This document shows, in pieces, positions 9,999-18,250 of a stretch of 64,000 nt of DNA. The stretch comes from DAIODI01 sp046349255. Lineage in GTDB: Bacteria > Pseudomonadota > Alphaproteobacteria > Rhizobiales > Aestuariivirgaceae. Below the pieces are notes generated by a model. It did not search any database. It had not been told where the DNA came from and worked only from the letters and a program-made list of their open reading frames with translations. A program made the translations under genes and the position numbers. Position 1 is the first letter of the stretch. The number at the start of each line of letters is the position of its first letter. The stretch spans positions 620,001 through 684,000 of the forward strand of contig JAXMCR010000003.1 of the NCBI GenBank assembly GCA_046349255.1, written 5' to 3'.

Positions 9999-10870
9999 GG
10001 CGGCCAGGGCGGGCGGCCGTTCCTCCACCGCCCAACCGTCATCCGCGGGCTTGACCCGCGGATCCTCTTCCGCCGCTCGCAGAAAGGATGGCCGGGTCAG
10101 GCCCGGCCATGACGAGGAGAGGGGGCGCGCCTGTTTGACGCTCGCAAAGACGGTGGCCTGTTCCGGCCCGGCCAGACGGAGCACGGCGTGCCGGCCGTCA
10201 CACACCCCAATCGTCATCCGCGGGCTTGACCCGCGGCCGTTCCGCCACAACCGTCATCCGCGGGCTTGACCCGCGGATCCTCTTCCGAGGCTCGCAAAAG
10301 GATGGCCGGGTCAGGCCCGGCCATGACGAGGAGTAACGGCGTGCCTGTTCGACGCTTGCAGAAGGGATAGCCGGGTCAGGCCCGGCCATGACGAGGAGCG
10401 GTGGCGTACGCGCGGGTCCGCGTTTCGCGGGTGCGCTTTCCCGTGCTCCTTCGTGCAGTGCTTCCCAACCAGTGTCATCGTCGGGCTTGACCCGATGATC
10501 CACCTTTCGACCGCCGTCGCATGGATCCTCGGGTCAAGCCCGAGGATGACAATGAGGGCGAGGGGCGGTGGCAGGGCAGGAAGCAAGGTGGCAGCGAACG
10601 GGGTACGGCGTGCCAGCCGTCGCACACTCCAACCGCCGCAGGCGTGACCCGCGGGCGTTCCTGCCCCCCTCACGTCATCCGCGGGCTTGACCCGCGGATC
10701 CTTTTCCGTCGCTCGCAAAAAGGATGGCCGGGTCAAGCCCGGCCATGACGATGAGTAACGGCGTTCCTGTTTGACGTTCGCAAAAGGGATGGCCGGGTCG
10801 TGCCCGGCCATCACGAGGCGTGGGTGCGTTTGCCGGCTCACCGCGACGGGCTCGCGGGGCCGGGCGCTGG
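9999..10870 (+). repeat. Gene-free stretch with 11 palindromic elements
   Basis: No convincing gene lies between ntrC and the convergent peroxiredoxin gene. The stretch carries eleven copies of a roughly 28-base palindrome. In the forward sense each starts GTCAT and ends ATCC; reverse copies start GGAT and end ATGAC. Forward: 10038-10065, 10213-10238 (lacks ATCC), 10253-10280, 10474-10501, 10674-10701. Reverse: 10086-10113, 10300-10327, 10365-10392, 10523-10550, 10722-10749, 10787-10814 (ends ATCAC). Stem sequences differ between copies but stay self-complementary: CCGCGGG with CCCGCGG, GGCCGGG with CCCGGCC, CCTCGGG with CCCGAGG. Two decayed relatives may lie at about 10150-10180 and 10635-10660. 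Confidence 0.9.
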
Positions 10871-11530
10871 TCAGTGCGGCTGGGGCACGATGCGGATGTA
10901 GGGTTTCGGGGACTTCCAGCCGCCGGGGAACTTCTTCTTGGCGTCCTCGTCGTTCACCGAGCCCGCGATGATCACGTCCTCGCCCTGCTTCCAGTTGGCG
11001 GGCGTGGCGACCGAGTGCTTGGCGGTGAGCTGCAGGCTGTCGATGACGCGGAGAATCTCGTCGAAGTTCCGGCCCGTGCTCATCGGGTAGACGAGGATGA
11101 GCTTGATCTTCTTGTCGGGGCCGATGACGAACACGTTGCGCACCGTGGCGTTGTCGGCGGCGGTGCGGCCCTTCGAGCCGCCGGTCGCGTTGGGGTGGAT
11201 CATCCCGTAGAGCTTTGCGACGTGGAGGTCGGGGTCGCCGATCATCGGGTAGGTCACGGGCGCGCCCTGCGTCTCGGCGATGTCGCCCTTCCAGCGCTGG
11301 TGGTCGTCCACCGTGTCGACCGAGATGCCGATCAGCTTCACGCCGCGCTTGTCGAACTCCTTCTTGGTCTTCGCCATCAGGCCGAGCTCGGTCGTGCACA
11401 CCGGCGTGAAGTCCTTCGGGTGCGACACGAACACCGCCCAGCTGTCGCCGAGCCAGTCGTGGAACTTTATGCGGCCTTCGGTGGTGTCGGCCTCGAAATC
11501 GGGGGCTACGTCGCCAAGCTGCAGTGCCAT
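10871..11530 (-). CDS. 1-Cys (Prx6-type) peroxiredoxin
   Basis: This 219-residue thiol peroxidase reduces hydrogen peroxide and organic peroxides. The peroxidatic Cys45 lies in the motif DFTPVCTTEL. The long C-terminal region, with TAKHSVATPANW and the closing KPYIRIVPQPH, is typical of the Prx6 group rather than the shorter AhpC group. There is no clear resolving cysteine, in keeping with a 1-Cys mechanism. The ATG at 11528-11530 is preceded by a GGAG-type site; the frame is open upstream but unrelated to peroxiredoxins. It converges on ntrC across the palindrome array. Confidence 0.93.
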   Translation of the reverse strand: MALQLGDVAPDFEADTTEGRIKFHDWLGDSWAVFVSHPKDFTPVCTTELGLMAKTKKEFDKRGVKLIGISVDTVDDHQRWKGDIAETQGAPVTYPMIGDPDLHVAKLYGMIHPNATGGSKGRTAADNATVRNVFVIGPDKKIKLILVYPMSTGRNFDEILRVIDSLQLTAKHSVATPANWKQGEDVIIAGSVNDEDAKKKFPGGWKSPKPYIRIVPQPH

Positions 11531-11597
11531 TCGCTCTCTCCTTGAGGGTTTGATCCTGGATGACCGTTTGTCGCGCAAATTCAGTACACGGACAATA

Positions 11598-12056
11598 TCA
11601 CGCCCGGCGCAGCTGGTCGGCGCGCCCCTCGGCGTCCTTGCGGCGGGCGGCATCCGCCACGTCGATGTCGACCACCGTCTGCCCGATCGGGAAGAGCGAG
11701 GCGCCGGCGAGCTTGATGTGCTGGAACGCGAACGGGATGCCGATGATCGTGATGCCGAGCGAGATCGCCAGCGCCAGATGGCCAAGCGCCAGCCACCAGC
11801 CCGCGAACACCAGCCAGATCACGTTGCCGATGGTGCCGAACGCGCCCGTGCCCACGTCGTCGCGGCCATAAAGCACCTTGCGCGAGACGACGTCGCGGCC
11901 GAACGGCCAGAACGAGAAGCTGCCCAGCATGAAGCACGCGCGCGCCCACGGCAGGCCCACGATGGTGATGGCGCAGAGGAGGCCGGCGAACCACCAGCCG
12001 AGCCCCGCGAGAAATCCGCCGAGGATGAACCACAGGATGTTGAGCAGCGTGCGCAA
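11598..12056 (-). CDS. YccF-domain inner membrane protein
   Basis: This 152-residue protein contains two copies of the YccF motif, each a hydrophobic pair of helices: LGWWFAGLLCAITIVGLPWARACF and, later, AGWWLALGHLALAISLGITIIGIPFAFQ (shown in part: WWFAGLLCAITIVGLP; WWLALGHLALAISLGI). The function of the family is unknown. The start is taken as a TTG at 12054-12056, which reads RTLLNILWFILGG as in other YccF proteins and has AGGGAG eight bases upstream; no ATG fits. The upstream 159-base gap separates it from a divergent DnaJ-domain gene. Confidence 0.8.
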   Translation of the reverse strand: MRTLLNILWFILGGFLAGLGWWFAGLLCAITIVGLPWARACFMLGSFSFWPFGRDVVSRKVLYGRDDVGTGAFGTIGNVIWLVFAGWWLALGHLALAISLGITIIGIPFAFQHIKLAGASLFPIGQTVVDIDVADAARRKDAEGRADQLRRA

Positions 12057-12215
12057 GGTATGAAACTCCCTGGAAACCGCCCAAGGAGATGGGGAATTCT
12101 CGCAGCTTTGGAAAGGGATGGCAGTCAATAAAGTTTTCGCCCGGGATTGACTTTTCTCAAATCGAAGCACACGTTCCGGTTGATTTCCCGGTACACGACC
12201 GTCTCGGAGCGTGTC

Positions 12216-12965
12216 ATGAATGCGCCGGGATTGGAGTGCCCGATGAGGTGGTTCAAGCTCGACGCAAGGGACCAGTTCCGGATCTGCTTCGGTATCGTCT
12301 GGTTGGGGGTCGTCGTGCTGTTCAGGCGGGGCGGCGAATGGCTGCCGGTCTACAACCCGGTCGTGATCCTGTCGCTGATCGTCGTCTGCATTTTCGCAGG
12401 GCTCTTGGTCCATCGCGAATGGCTCGACAGTACCGAACCGGAAGCTTCGGGTCGTTCGCCGTACAACGCGTCGACCGAGCACAACCGTGATGAACAGCCC
12501 ACGAGGCGCACGTCCCGGGTCGAAACGCGCAAGCTTTCCGTGGTCGTCGATCTCGACTGGGGTCCGATGGACGGAACTGTCCTCGCCGGCCGGTTTCGCG
12601 GGCGCGCCCTGTCGACGCTCGACATCGACGACCTGCTTGCCCTGCATGCGGAGTTCAGGACTGAACCGTATCAGACGCTCGCGCTCGTCGAGGCCTACCT
12701 CGACCGGCGCTGCCCCGGCTGGCCGGCGGAGGCCCAGCAGACCTTCGGCCGACATGAGGAGCGGGAGCAGGAGCACGTGCCGGCCCCGCGTTCGGCCATG
12801 GGCCGAAGAGAGGCATTCGCCACCCTCGAGTTGCAGGACGGGGCGAGCGCCGCCGAGATCAAGGCGGCCTACCGGCGGCTGATCAAGGTCGCCCACCCGG
12901 ACCACGGCGGCTCCGCCGACCGCGCCGCCCGCCTCAACGCGGCGAAGGACCTGCTGCTCGGCTGA
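12216..12965 (+). CDS. Membrane-anchored DnaJ-domain protein
   Basis: The protein has two hydrophobic segments near the N-terminus (about residues 16-35 and 42-62), a polar linker, a middle region typical of rhizobial DnaJ-domain proteins (MDGTVLAGRFRGRALSTLDI) and a C-terminal J domain of about 55 residues with the HPDHGG motif. The HPD motif stimulates Hsp70 ATPase activity, so a DnaK partner is expected. The ATG at 12216 has GGAG seven bases upstream and is preferred; an in-frame ATG at 12243 is an alternative. Substrates are unknown. Confidence 0.8.
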   Translation: MNAPGLECPMRWFKLDARDQFRICFGIVWLGVVVLFRRGGEWLPVYNPVVILSLIVVCIFAGLLVHREWLDSTEPEASGRSPYNASTEHNRDEQPTRRTSRVETRKLSVVVDLDWGPMDGTVLAGRFRGRALSTLDIDDLLALHAEFRTEPYQTLALVEAYLDRRCPGWPAEAQQTFGRHEEREQEHVPAPRSAMGRREAFATLELQDGASAAEIKAAYRRLIKVAHPDHGGSADRAARLNAAKDLLLG

Positions 12966-12971
12966 CGCCGC

Positions 12972-15431
12972 CTAGCAGCGGATTTTTGCGTTCGCGGGAT
13001 CGTAGAACGGCTTCAGCTGAACGCTCGCCTTGTGGCGCTGCCACGCGATCTCGACTTCCCAGGTGCCCGACCTGAGCCAGTCCTCCGTCACACCGTCCTT
13101 GTGCTTGACGTAGCCGAGCGCGAGCGAGCGGCCGATGCGGTGGCCGAACGCGCCCGATGTCGTCGAGCCGACCAGCACGCCGTCGCGATAGATCGGCTCC
13201 TCGTGGTACATCATCGGTGAGCGCTCGCTCGTGTCGTCGAGCGCGATCGCCACCATCCGCTTCGGGCGGATGTTCGACTGGCGCGCCTTCGCCAGCGCCT
13301 CGAGCCCGATAAAGCCGCCGGGCTTGTCCCACGCGATGGTGAAGCCGAGGCCCGCCTCGAGCGGTGAGTCCTCGTCGCCGATGTCGTGGCCCCAGTGGCG
13401 GTAGCCCTTCTCCATGCGGCAGTTGTTCATCGTGTGCATGCCGCAGAGCTTCAGGCCCTGCTGTTCGCCCGCCGCGACGATCACGTCGTAGACGCCCTGC
13501 GCAAACTCCGCCGGGATGTAGAGCTCCCAGCCGAGTTCGCCGACGTAGGTGATGCGGCTCGCCCGCACCCGCGCGTAGCCGAGCTCGATCTCGCGGGAGG
13601 TCGCGAACGGGAATGCCTCGTTCGACAGGTCATCGTCGCTGATCGACTGGAGGAGGGCCCGCGCGTTCGGGCCCATCACGGAAAGCATCGGCAGGCCCGA
13701 GGTGATGTCGGTCGCGACGCAGAACTCGCCCGGGCGGATCGCCTCCTTCAGCCGCGCGAAGTCGCGCGTCTGCACCGCCGAGCCGGTGACGACGAGGAAG
13801 CGATCTTCGGCGAGCCGCGTGACGGTGAGGTCGGCCTCGATGCCGCCGCGCGCGTTGCACCACTGCGTGTAGACCATGCGGCCCGGCGCGACGTCGACGT
13901 TCGCCGTCGACAGCCGGTTGAGCACGGCCATCGCATCGCGGCCCTCGACGGAAAACTTTGCGAACGACGACTGGTCGAACAGGCCGACGCGGTCGCGCAC
14001 GGCCTCGGCTTCGGCCTGCGCGTACGGGAACCAGTTCTGCCGGCCGTAGGAGTAGTGGTACTCGGGCTTCACGCCGGGCGGTGCGAACCAGTTCGGCCGC
14101 TCCCAGCCGTTGACGTCCCCGAAGCACGCGCCGGCCGCCTTCATGCGGTCGTAGAACGGCGACCGCCTGGCGCCGCGCGCCGTCTTCGGCTGGTAGTAGG
14201 GCCAGTGCATCGCGTAGAGGAGGCCGAGGCTCTCGACCGTTCGATCGTGCACGTACTTCCGCACCGACTGGAACGGATGGATGCGGCGGATGTCGACGCC
14301 CGAGACGTCCATCGGCGGGTGCCCGTCCTTGATCCAGTGGGAGAGCACGAGGCCTGCACCGCCCGACGACTGGATGCCGATCGAGTTGAAGCCGGTCGCG
14401 ACGTAGACGTTCTTCACCTCCGGCACTTCACCGAGGTAGTAGCGGTCGTCGGGGGTGAAGCTTTCGGGGCCGTTGAAGAACAGCGCGATGCCGGCGCTCT
14501 CGAGCAGCGGCACGCGGGCGACGGCCGAGTTGAGGATCGGCTCGAAGTGCTCCATGTCCTCCGGCAGCGTGTCGAACGAGAAATCCTCCGGGATGCCGTG
14601 CGTTCCCCACGGCTTCGCCACCGGCTCGAAGGCGCCGATGAGCAGCTTGCCCGCGTCCTCCTTGTAGTACGTGCACTCGTCCGGCACGCGCGTGACCGGC
14701 ATGTTGCGCGGCAGTTCCGCGATCGGCTCGGTGACGATGTAGAAATGTTCCGCCGCGTGGAGCGGGATCGACACGCCGATCGACTTCCCCATCTCGCGCG
14801 ACCACATGCCGGCCGAGATCACCACGCGGTCGGCGTGAATCGTGCCCTCGGTCGTCTCGACGCCCTTCGCCACGCCGTCCTCGACGAGGATGCGCGTGAC
14901 CTTCGTGTTCTCGAACACCTTTGCCCCGCGCGAGCGCGCGCCGGCGGCGAGCGCCTGCGTCACGTCGATGGGGTTCACCTGGCCGTCTTTCGGCAGGTGC
15001 ACGCCGCCGACGACGTTCGTCATGTCGAAGTGGGGCAGCCGCTCCTTGATCTCGCCGGGTTCGATGACCCGGACTTCCAGGCCGAACTGCTTTGCCATCG
15101 AGGCGCCGCGCTTCAGTTCCTCGAGGCGGGCGTCACTCAGCGCGATCGAGATCGAGCCGTTCTGCTTGAAGCCGGTCGCCTGGCCGGTTTCCTTCTCCAG
15201 CCCCTCGAACAGCCCTGTGGTGTACTTCGCGAGCTCGGTGAGGTTGCGCGTCGCGCGCAGCTGCCCGACGAGACCGGCCGCGTGCCAAGTGGTGCCGCAG
15301 GTGAGCTGCTTGCGTTCGAGCAGGACCACGTCGGTGATGCCGAGCTTGGCGAGGTGATAGGCGATCGACGCGCCCACGACGCCGCCGCCGACGATCACGA
15401 CATCGGCACGCGCCGGAAGAGACTTCGACAT
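12972..15431 (-). CDS. FAD/GcvT-domain dehydrogenase, dimethylglycine or sarcosine dehydrogenase-like
   Basis: This 819-residue enzyme has an N-terminal DAO-type FAD domain (residues 1 to about 400; dinucleotide motif VVIVGGGVVGASIAYHLAKLG) and a C-terminal GcvT-type folate-binding domain with its barrel (about 430-810). The TTWHAAGL stretch matches the site where the FAD of dimethylglycine dehydrogenase is bound to histidine. Such enzymes demethylate dimethylglycine or sarcosine and pass the one-carbon unit to tetrahydrofolate; the exact substrate cannot be read from sequence. It is divergent from the rhodanese gene, and an 18-base palindrome lies between (15579-15596). Confidence 0.85.
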   Translation of the reverse strand: MSKSLPARADVVIVGGGVVGASIAYHLAKLGITDVVLLERKQLTCGTTWHAAGLVGQLRATRNLTELAKYTTGLFEGLEKETGQATGFKQNGSISIALSDARLEELKRGASMAKQFGLEVRVIEPGEIKERLPHFDMTNVVGGVHLPKDGQVNPIDVTQALAAGARSRGAKVFENTKVTRILVEDGVAKGVETTEGTIHADRVVISAGMWSREMGKSIGVSIPLHAAEHFYIVTEPIAELPRNMPVTRVPDECTYYKEDAGKLLIGAFEPVAKPWGTHGIPEDFSFDTLPEDMEHFEPILNSAVARVPLLESAGIALFFNGPESFTPDDRYYLGEVPEVKNVYVATGFNSIGIQSSGGAGLVLSHWIKDGHPPMDVSGVDIRRIHPFQSVRKYVHDRTVESLGLLYAMHWPYYQPKTARGARRSPFYDRMKAAGACFGDVNGWERPNWFAPPGVKPEYHYSYGRQNWFPYAQAEAEAVRDRVGLFDQSSFAKFSVEGRDAMAVLNRLSTANVDVAPGRMVYTQWCNARGGIEADLTVTRLAEDRFLVVTGSAVQTRDFARLKEAIRPGEFCVATDITSGLPMLSVMGPNARALLQSISDDDLSNEAFPFATSREIELGYARVRASRITYVGELGWELYIPAEFAQGVYDVIVAAGEQQGLKLCGMHTMNNCRMEKGYRHWGHDIGDEDSPLEAGLGFTIAWDKPGGFIGLEALAKARQSNIRPKRMVAIALDDTSERSPMMYHEEPIYRDGVLVGSTTSGAFGHRIGRSLALGYVKHKDGVTEDWLRSGTWEVEIAWQRHKASVQLKPFYDPANAKIRC

Positions 15432-15578
15432 GAAAAACCTGTTTGTGTTTGAACCGCGGGAAAGGGTGGGGCTAAACTACCAGCGCCGAGAAGCGCTAGG
15501 GAAGGCCCGCGGCCGACGCACCTTGGCTCTGAAGCGAACCAACAATCCGCTTCCCCGCGGGGGAGCGATCGGCTAGGG

Positions 15579-15596
15579 TGTTCGTTAAACCGAACA
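15579..15596. promoter_or_regulatory. Putative operator TGTTC-N8-GAACA in the dehydrogenase/rhodanese intergenic region
   Basis: The sequence TGTTCGTTAAACCGAACA is an inverted repeat. The match extends to seven bases per arm (GTGTTCG and CGAACAC, 15578-15597) around a six-base centre. It lies between the divergent starts at 15431 and 15627, a usual place for an operator. A near-identical site occurs upstream of the XRE-cupin regulator gene at 21935-21952, which suggests this regulator as the ligand. Binding itself is an inference. Confidence 0.55.
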
Positions 15597-15626
15597 CTTG
15601 TCCGAGACGCCTGGAGGACGACTGCC

Positions 15627-16028
15627 GTGTACAGGGGAAACCTCACGCCGCCCGAGGCTTACGAGCGGCTGGCGCAAAACCCGGACGCCGTACTGATCGA
15701 CGTGCGCACCGCGCCGGAATGGGCGTTCGTGGGCGTGCCCGCGGTCGAGCGGCTGCTGCGCATCTCGTGGCAGGAGTATCCGCAGATGCAGGTGAACAGC
15801 GCCTTCGTCGAGACGGTCGAGAAGGCGGGCGTGCCGAAGGACGCCGAGATCCTCCTCATCTGCCGGTCCGGCGCACGGTCGGCCTCGGCCGCGCACGCGC
15901 TCACGGAGGCCGGCTTCACCAACGCCTGGAACGTGGCCGAAGGGTTCGAGGGCGACAGGAACCAGGACGGCCACCGCGGCACCGTGGGCGGCTGGAAGGC
16001 GCACGGGCTGCCGTGGGTGCAGAATTGA
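15627..16028 (+). CDS. Rhodanese-like sulfurtransferase
   Basis: This 133-residue single-domain rhodanese has the active-site loop CRSGARS, where the cysteine carries the persulfide. It also has the N-terminal VLIDVRTAPEW motif and the C-terminal NVAEGFEGD(R)N segment, which resembles small rhodaneses paired with metZ. The start is GTG. It stands 19 bases upstream of metZ and is probably co-transcribed with it. A role in supplying or detoxifying reduced sulfur near homocysteine synthesis is plausible. Confidence 0.9.
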   Translation: MYRGNLTPPEAYERLAQNPDAVLIDVRTAPEWAFVGVPAVERLLRISWQEYPQMQVNSAFVETVEKAGVPKDAEILLICRSGARSASAAHALTEAGFTNAWNVAEGFEGDRNQDGHRGTVGGWKAHGLPWVQN

Positions 16029-16047
16029 ACACCGGAACACAATTCGT

Positions 16048-17253
16048 ATGCTGAAGAAAACCGACACCAACGCGAAGATCCCGCAGGACGACTGGAGTGA
16101 CGACACCAAGCTCGTGCGCGGCGGGGTCAACCGCACCGAGCACGGCGAGACGGCCGAAGCGCTGTTCCTCAATTCGGGCTTCGTCTACCCGGACGCCGAG
16201 ACCGCCGAGCGCCGCTTCGCCGGCGAGGAGGAGGGTTATGTCTACGCCCGCTACGGCAACCCCACCGTCACCATGTTCGAGGAGCGGCTGCGCCTGCTCG
16301 AGGGCGCGGAAGCCTGCTACGGCGTCGGCAGCGGCATGGCCGCAGTCTGGGGCGCGCTTGCCTGCCAGGTGAAGGCGGGCGACCACATCGTCTCGTCGCG
16401 CGCGCTGTTCGGCTCGTGCTTCCAGGTCATCACCAACATCCTGCCGCGCTTCGGCATCAGCTTCACGCTGGTCGACGGCAACGATCTCGACGCCTGGAAG
16501 GCGGCGGTAAAGCCCGGCACGAAGCTCGTGTTCCTCGAGAGCCCGTCGAACCCGGGGCTCGAAATCCTCGACATCGCAGCGATCGCCGAGATCGCGCACA
16601 AGGTCGGCGCGAGCGTCGTCGTCGACAACATCTTTGCCACGCCCGTGCTGCAGCGCCCGCTCGATCTCGGGGCGGACGTGATCGTTTACTCCGGCACGAA
16701 GCACATGGACGGGCAGGGCCGCGTGCTCGGCGGCGCCATCGTCTCGACGAAGCAGTTCAAGGAGGAGCTCCTAAAGCCGTTCCTCCGGCACACGGGCCCG
16801 TCGCTCTCGCCGTTCAATGCGTGGGTGCTGCTGAAGGGCCTCGAGACGCTAAAACTGCGCGTGCTGCACCAGTGCGAGGCTGCGCTCGACATCGCGGCGT
16901 GGCTCGAACGGCAGCCGGGCGTCGAGCGCGTGCTCTACCCGTTCCTCGACAGCCACCCGCAGGCAGCCCTTGCGCGCCGGCAGATGAAGGCGGGCGGCAC
17001 GATGGTGACGTTCGTGGTGAAGGGCGGCAAGGCGGCCGCGTTCGACGCGCTGCGCAAGCTCTCGATCATCGACATCTCGAACAACCTCGGCGACGCGAAG
17101 TCGCTGATCACGCATCCCGCCTCGACGACCCACCGCAACATCGGCGCGGAAGCGCGCGCCGCGATGGGCATCACCGACGGCATGCTGCGCCTCTCCGTCG
17201 GCCTCGAAGGCGTCGACGACCTGAAGCGCGACCTCGCCGCCGCGCTGGGGTAG
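16048..17253 (+). CDS. metZ: O-succinylhomoserine sulfhydrylase
   Basis: This 401-residue PLP enzyme of the Cys/Met metabolism family makes homocysteine from O-succinylhomoserine and sulfide. The PLP lysine is Lys218 in the motif YSGTKHMDGQGR. Other conserved stretches are YVYARYGNPT, GVGSGMAAVWGAL and the C-terminal TDGMLRLSVGLE. The full length and the SLITHPASTTH motif support MetZ over cystathionine gamma-synthase, though substrate preference (acetyl or succinyl) cannot be fixed by eye. It follows the rhodanese gene by 19 bases. Confidence 0.92.
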   Translation: MLKKTDTNAKIPQDDWSDDTKLVRGGVNRTEHGETAEALFLNSGFVYPDAETAERRFAGEEEGYVYARYGNPTVTMFEERLRLLEGAEACYGVGSGMAAVWGALACQVKAGDHIVSSRALFGSCFQVITNILPRFGISFTLVDGNDLDAWKAAVKPGTKLVFLESPSNPGLEILDIAAIAEIAHKVGASVVVDNIFATPVLQRPLDLGADVIVYSGTKHMDGQGRVLGGAIVSTKQFKEELLKPFLRHTGPSLSPFNAWVLLKGLETLKLRVLHQCEAALDIAAWLERQPGVERVLYPFLDSHPQAALARRQMKAGGTMVTFVVKGGKAAAFDALRKLSIIDISNNLGDAKSLITHPASTTHRNIGAEARAAMGITDGMLRLSVGLEGVDDLKRDLAAALG

Positions 17254-17269
17254 GGCGATCACGCCGAAA

Positions 17270-17388
17270 GGATGGCCGGGTCAAGCCCGGCCATGACGGG
17301 TGTGCAATCTTTGTCATCCTCGGGTTTGACCCGAGGATCCATGCGCGCGTGATTAAGAGTAGATCGTCGGATCAAGTCCGACGATGAC
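17270..17388 (+). repeat. Three palindromic elements after metZ
   Basis: Copies of the GTCAT...ATCC palindrome lie at 17270-17297 (reverse, stem GGCCGGG), 17313-17340 (forward, stem CCTCGGG with CCCGAGG) and 17361-17388 (reverse, starts AGAT, stem CGTCGGA with TCCGACG). The last copy shows the stem changing on both arms at once. The elements sit between metZ and a same-strand gene. Confidence 0.88.
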
Positions 17389-17464
17389 AAGGGGGAGGAG
17401 GGGGCGCTACATCCTGATGCTTCCCGCCTTTTCCGGCGGGCGCGTCTCGCCTATCGTCACGCGC

Positions 17465-18061
17465 ATGATCGACGCACGCGCCTTCTTTCGCTCGCTCGCA
17501 TTCGCACTCGCGCTCATCGCCGCGCCCGCGGCTCGGGCCGATGGCACTCTCGACAAGCTCCTGACGCCGGACGACAAGGCGCGCCTCGCCGCCCTCGACA
17601 CGGTGCGCGAGGCGGCGGTGGCGACTGCGCGGGAGAAGGGGGCGAAGGCGGACGTCGCCGTGCTCGATGCGTTGCTCGTGGCAAAGCCGCTCTCGGTGCG
17701 GGAGAACTTCAACCCCGTGGGCGCGTGGCGCTGCCGCGCGATCAAGCTCGGTCGCAGCGTTCCGATCACCGTGTACGGATGGTTCCGCTGCCGCATCAGC
17801 GAGGACGGCGTCGGCTTCCGTCTCGAAAAGCTCGGCGGCTCGCAGCGCACCGCCGGCTACTTTTACGACGATACGGATACGGCGCTCATCTACGCAGGAG
17901 CGTTGTCGTACGCGCACGAACCGTTTGGCCGCTACGGCCAGTCGGCCGACCGCAACATGGTGGGCAAGGTGTTCCGCACGGGCAGGAACGCGCTGCGCAT
18001 CGAGTTTCCGAAACCGGTCTACGACTCCGACTTCGACATGCTGGAACTCGTGCGGGAGTGA
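17465..18061 (+). CDS. DUF4893-type exported protein
   Basis: This 198-residue protein starts with a signal peptide (RAFFRSLAFALALIAAPAARA, cleavage near residue 26). The mature part resembles DUF4893 proteins, with the WRCRAIKLG and YGWFRCRI segments, two cysteines about 15 residues apart and GRYGQSADRNMVGKVFR. No function is known for this family. The ATG at 17465 is chosen since the open frame upstream runs into the palindrome repeats and lacks a signal-peptide start. Confidence 0.75.
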   Translation: MIDARAFFRSLAFALALIAAPAARADGTLDKLLTPDDKARLAALDTVREAAVATAREKGAKADVAVLDALLVAKPLSVRENFNPVGAWRCRAIKLGRSVPITVYGWFRCRISEDGVGFRLEKLGGSQRTAGYFYDDTDTALIYAGALSYAHEPFGRYGQSADRNMVGKVFRTGRNALRIEFPKPVYDSDFDMLELVRE

Positions 18062-18093
18062 TTTGCCGCCGCCCCCTTTTGTCGCCCTCGGCT

Positions 18094-18247
18094 GGATGCC
18101 TCGGGTCAAGCCCGAGGATGACAAGACCCAAAGCGTCATCCGCGGGCTTGACCCGCGGATCCTCTTGGGATGTCGCAAAGACGATGGCCGGGTCGGACCC
18201 GGCCATGACGGCGGCGGAGGTCATCCGCGGGCTTGACCCGCGGATCC
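18094..18247 (+). repeat. Four palindromic elements between DUF4893 and DUF934 genes
   Basis: Copies lie at 18094-18122 (reverse, 29 bases, stem CCTCGGG), 18135-18162 (forward, stem CCGCGGG), 18182-18209 (reverse, starts CGAT, stem GGCCGGG) and 18220-18247 (forward, stem CCGCGGG). The second and third form a head-to-head pair with a 19-base gap. The two flanking genes converge on this stretch, and the last copy ends 3 bases before the DUF934 stop codon. Confidence 0.88.
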
Positions 18248-18250
18248 TTT

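Noticed and set aside
9999..10870. A CRISPR array
   Set aside because: The repeats alternate in orientation, are self-complementary with changing stems, and their spacing is irregular (16 to over 150 bases). There are no equal-length unique spacers and no cas genes.
15432..15626. A SAM-II riboswitch in front of the rhodanese-metZ genes
   Set aside because: metZ in alphaproteobacteria often has one, so I looked for the pseudoknot elements. The expected conserved loop text was not found, and the gap between rhodanese and metZ is only 19 bases.
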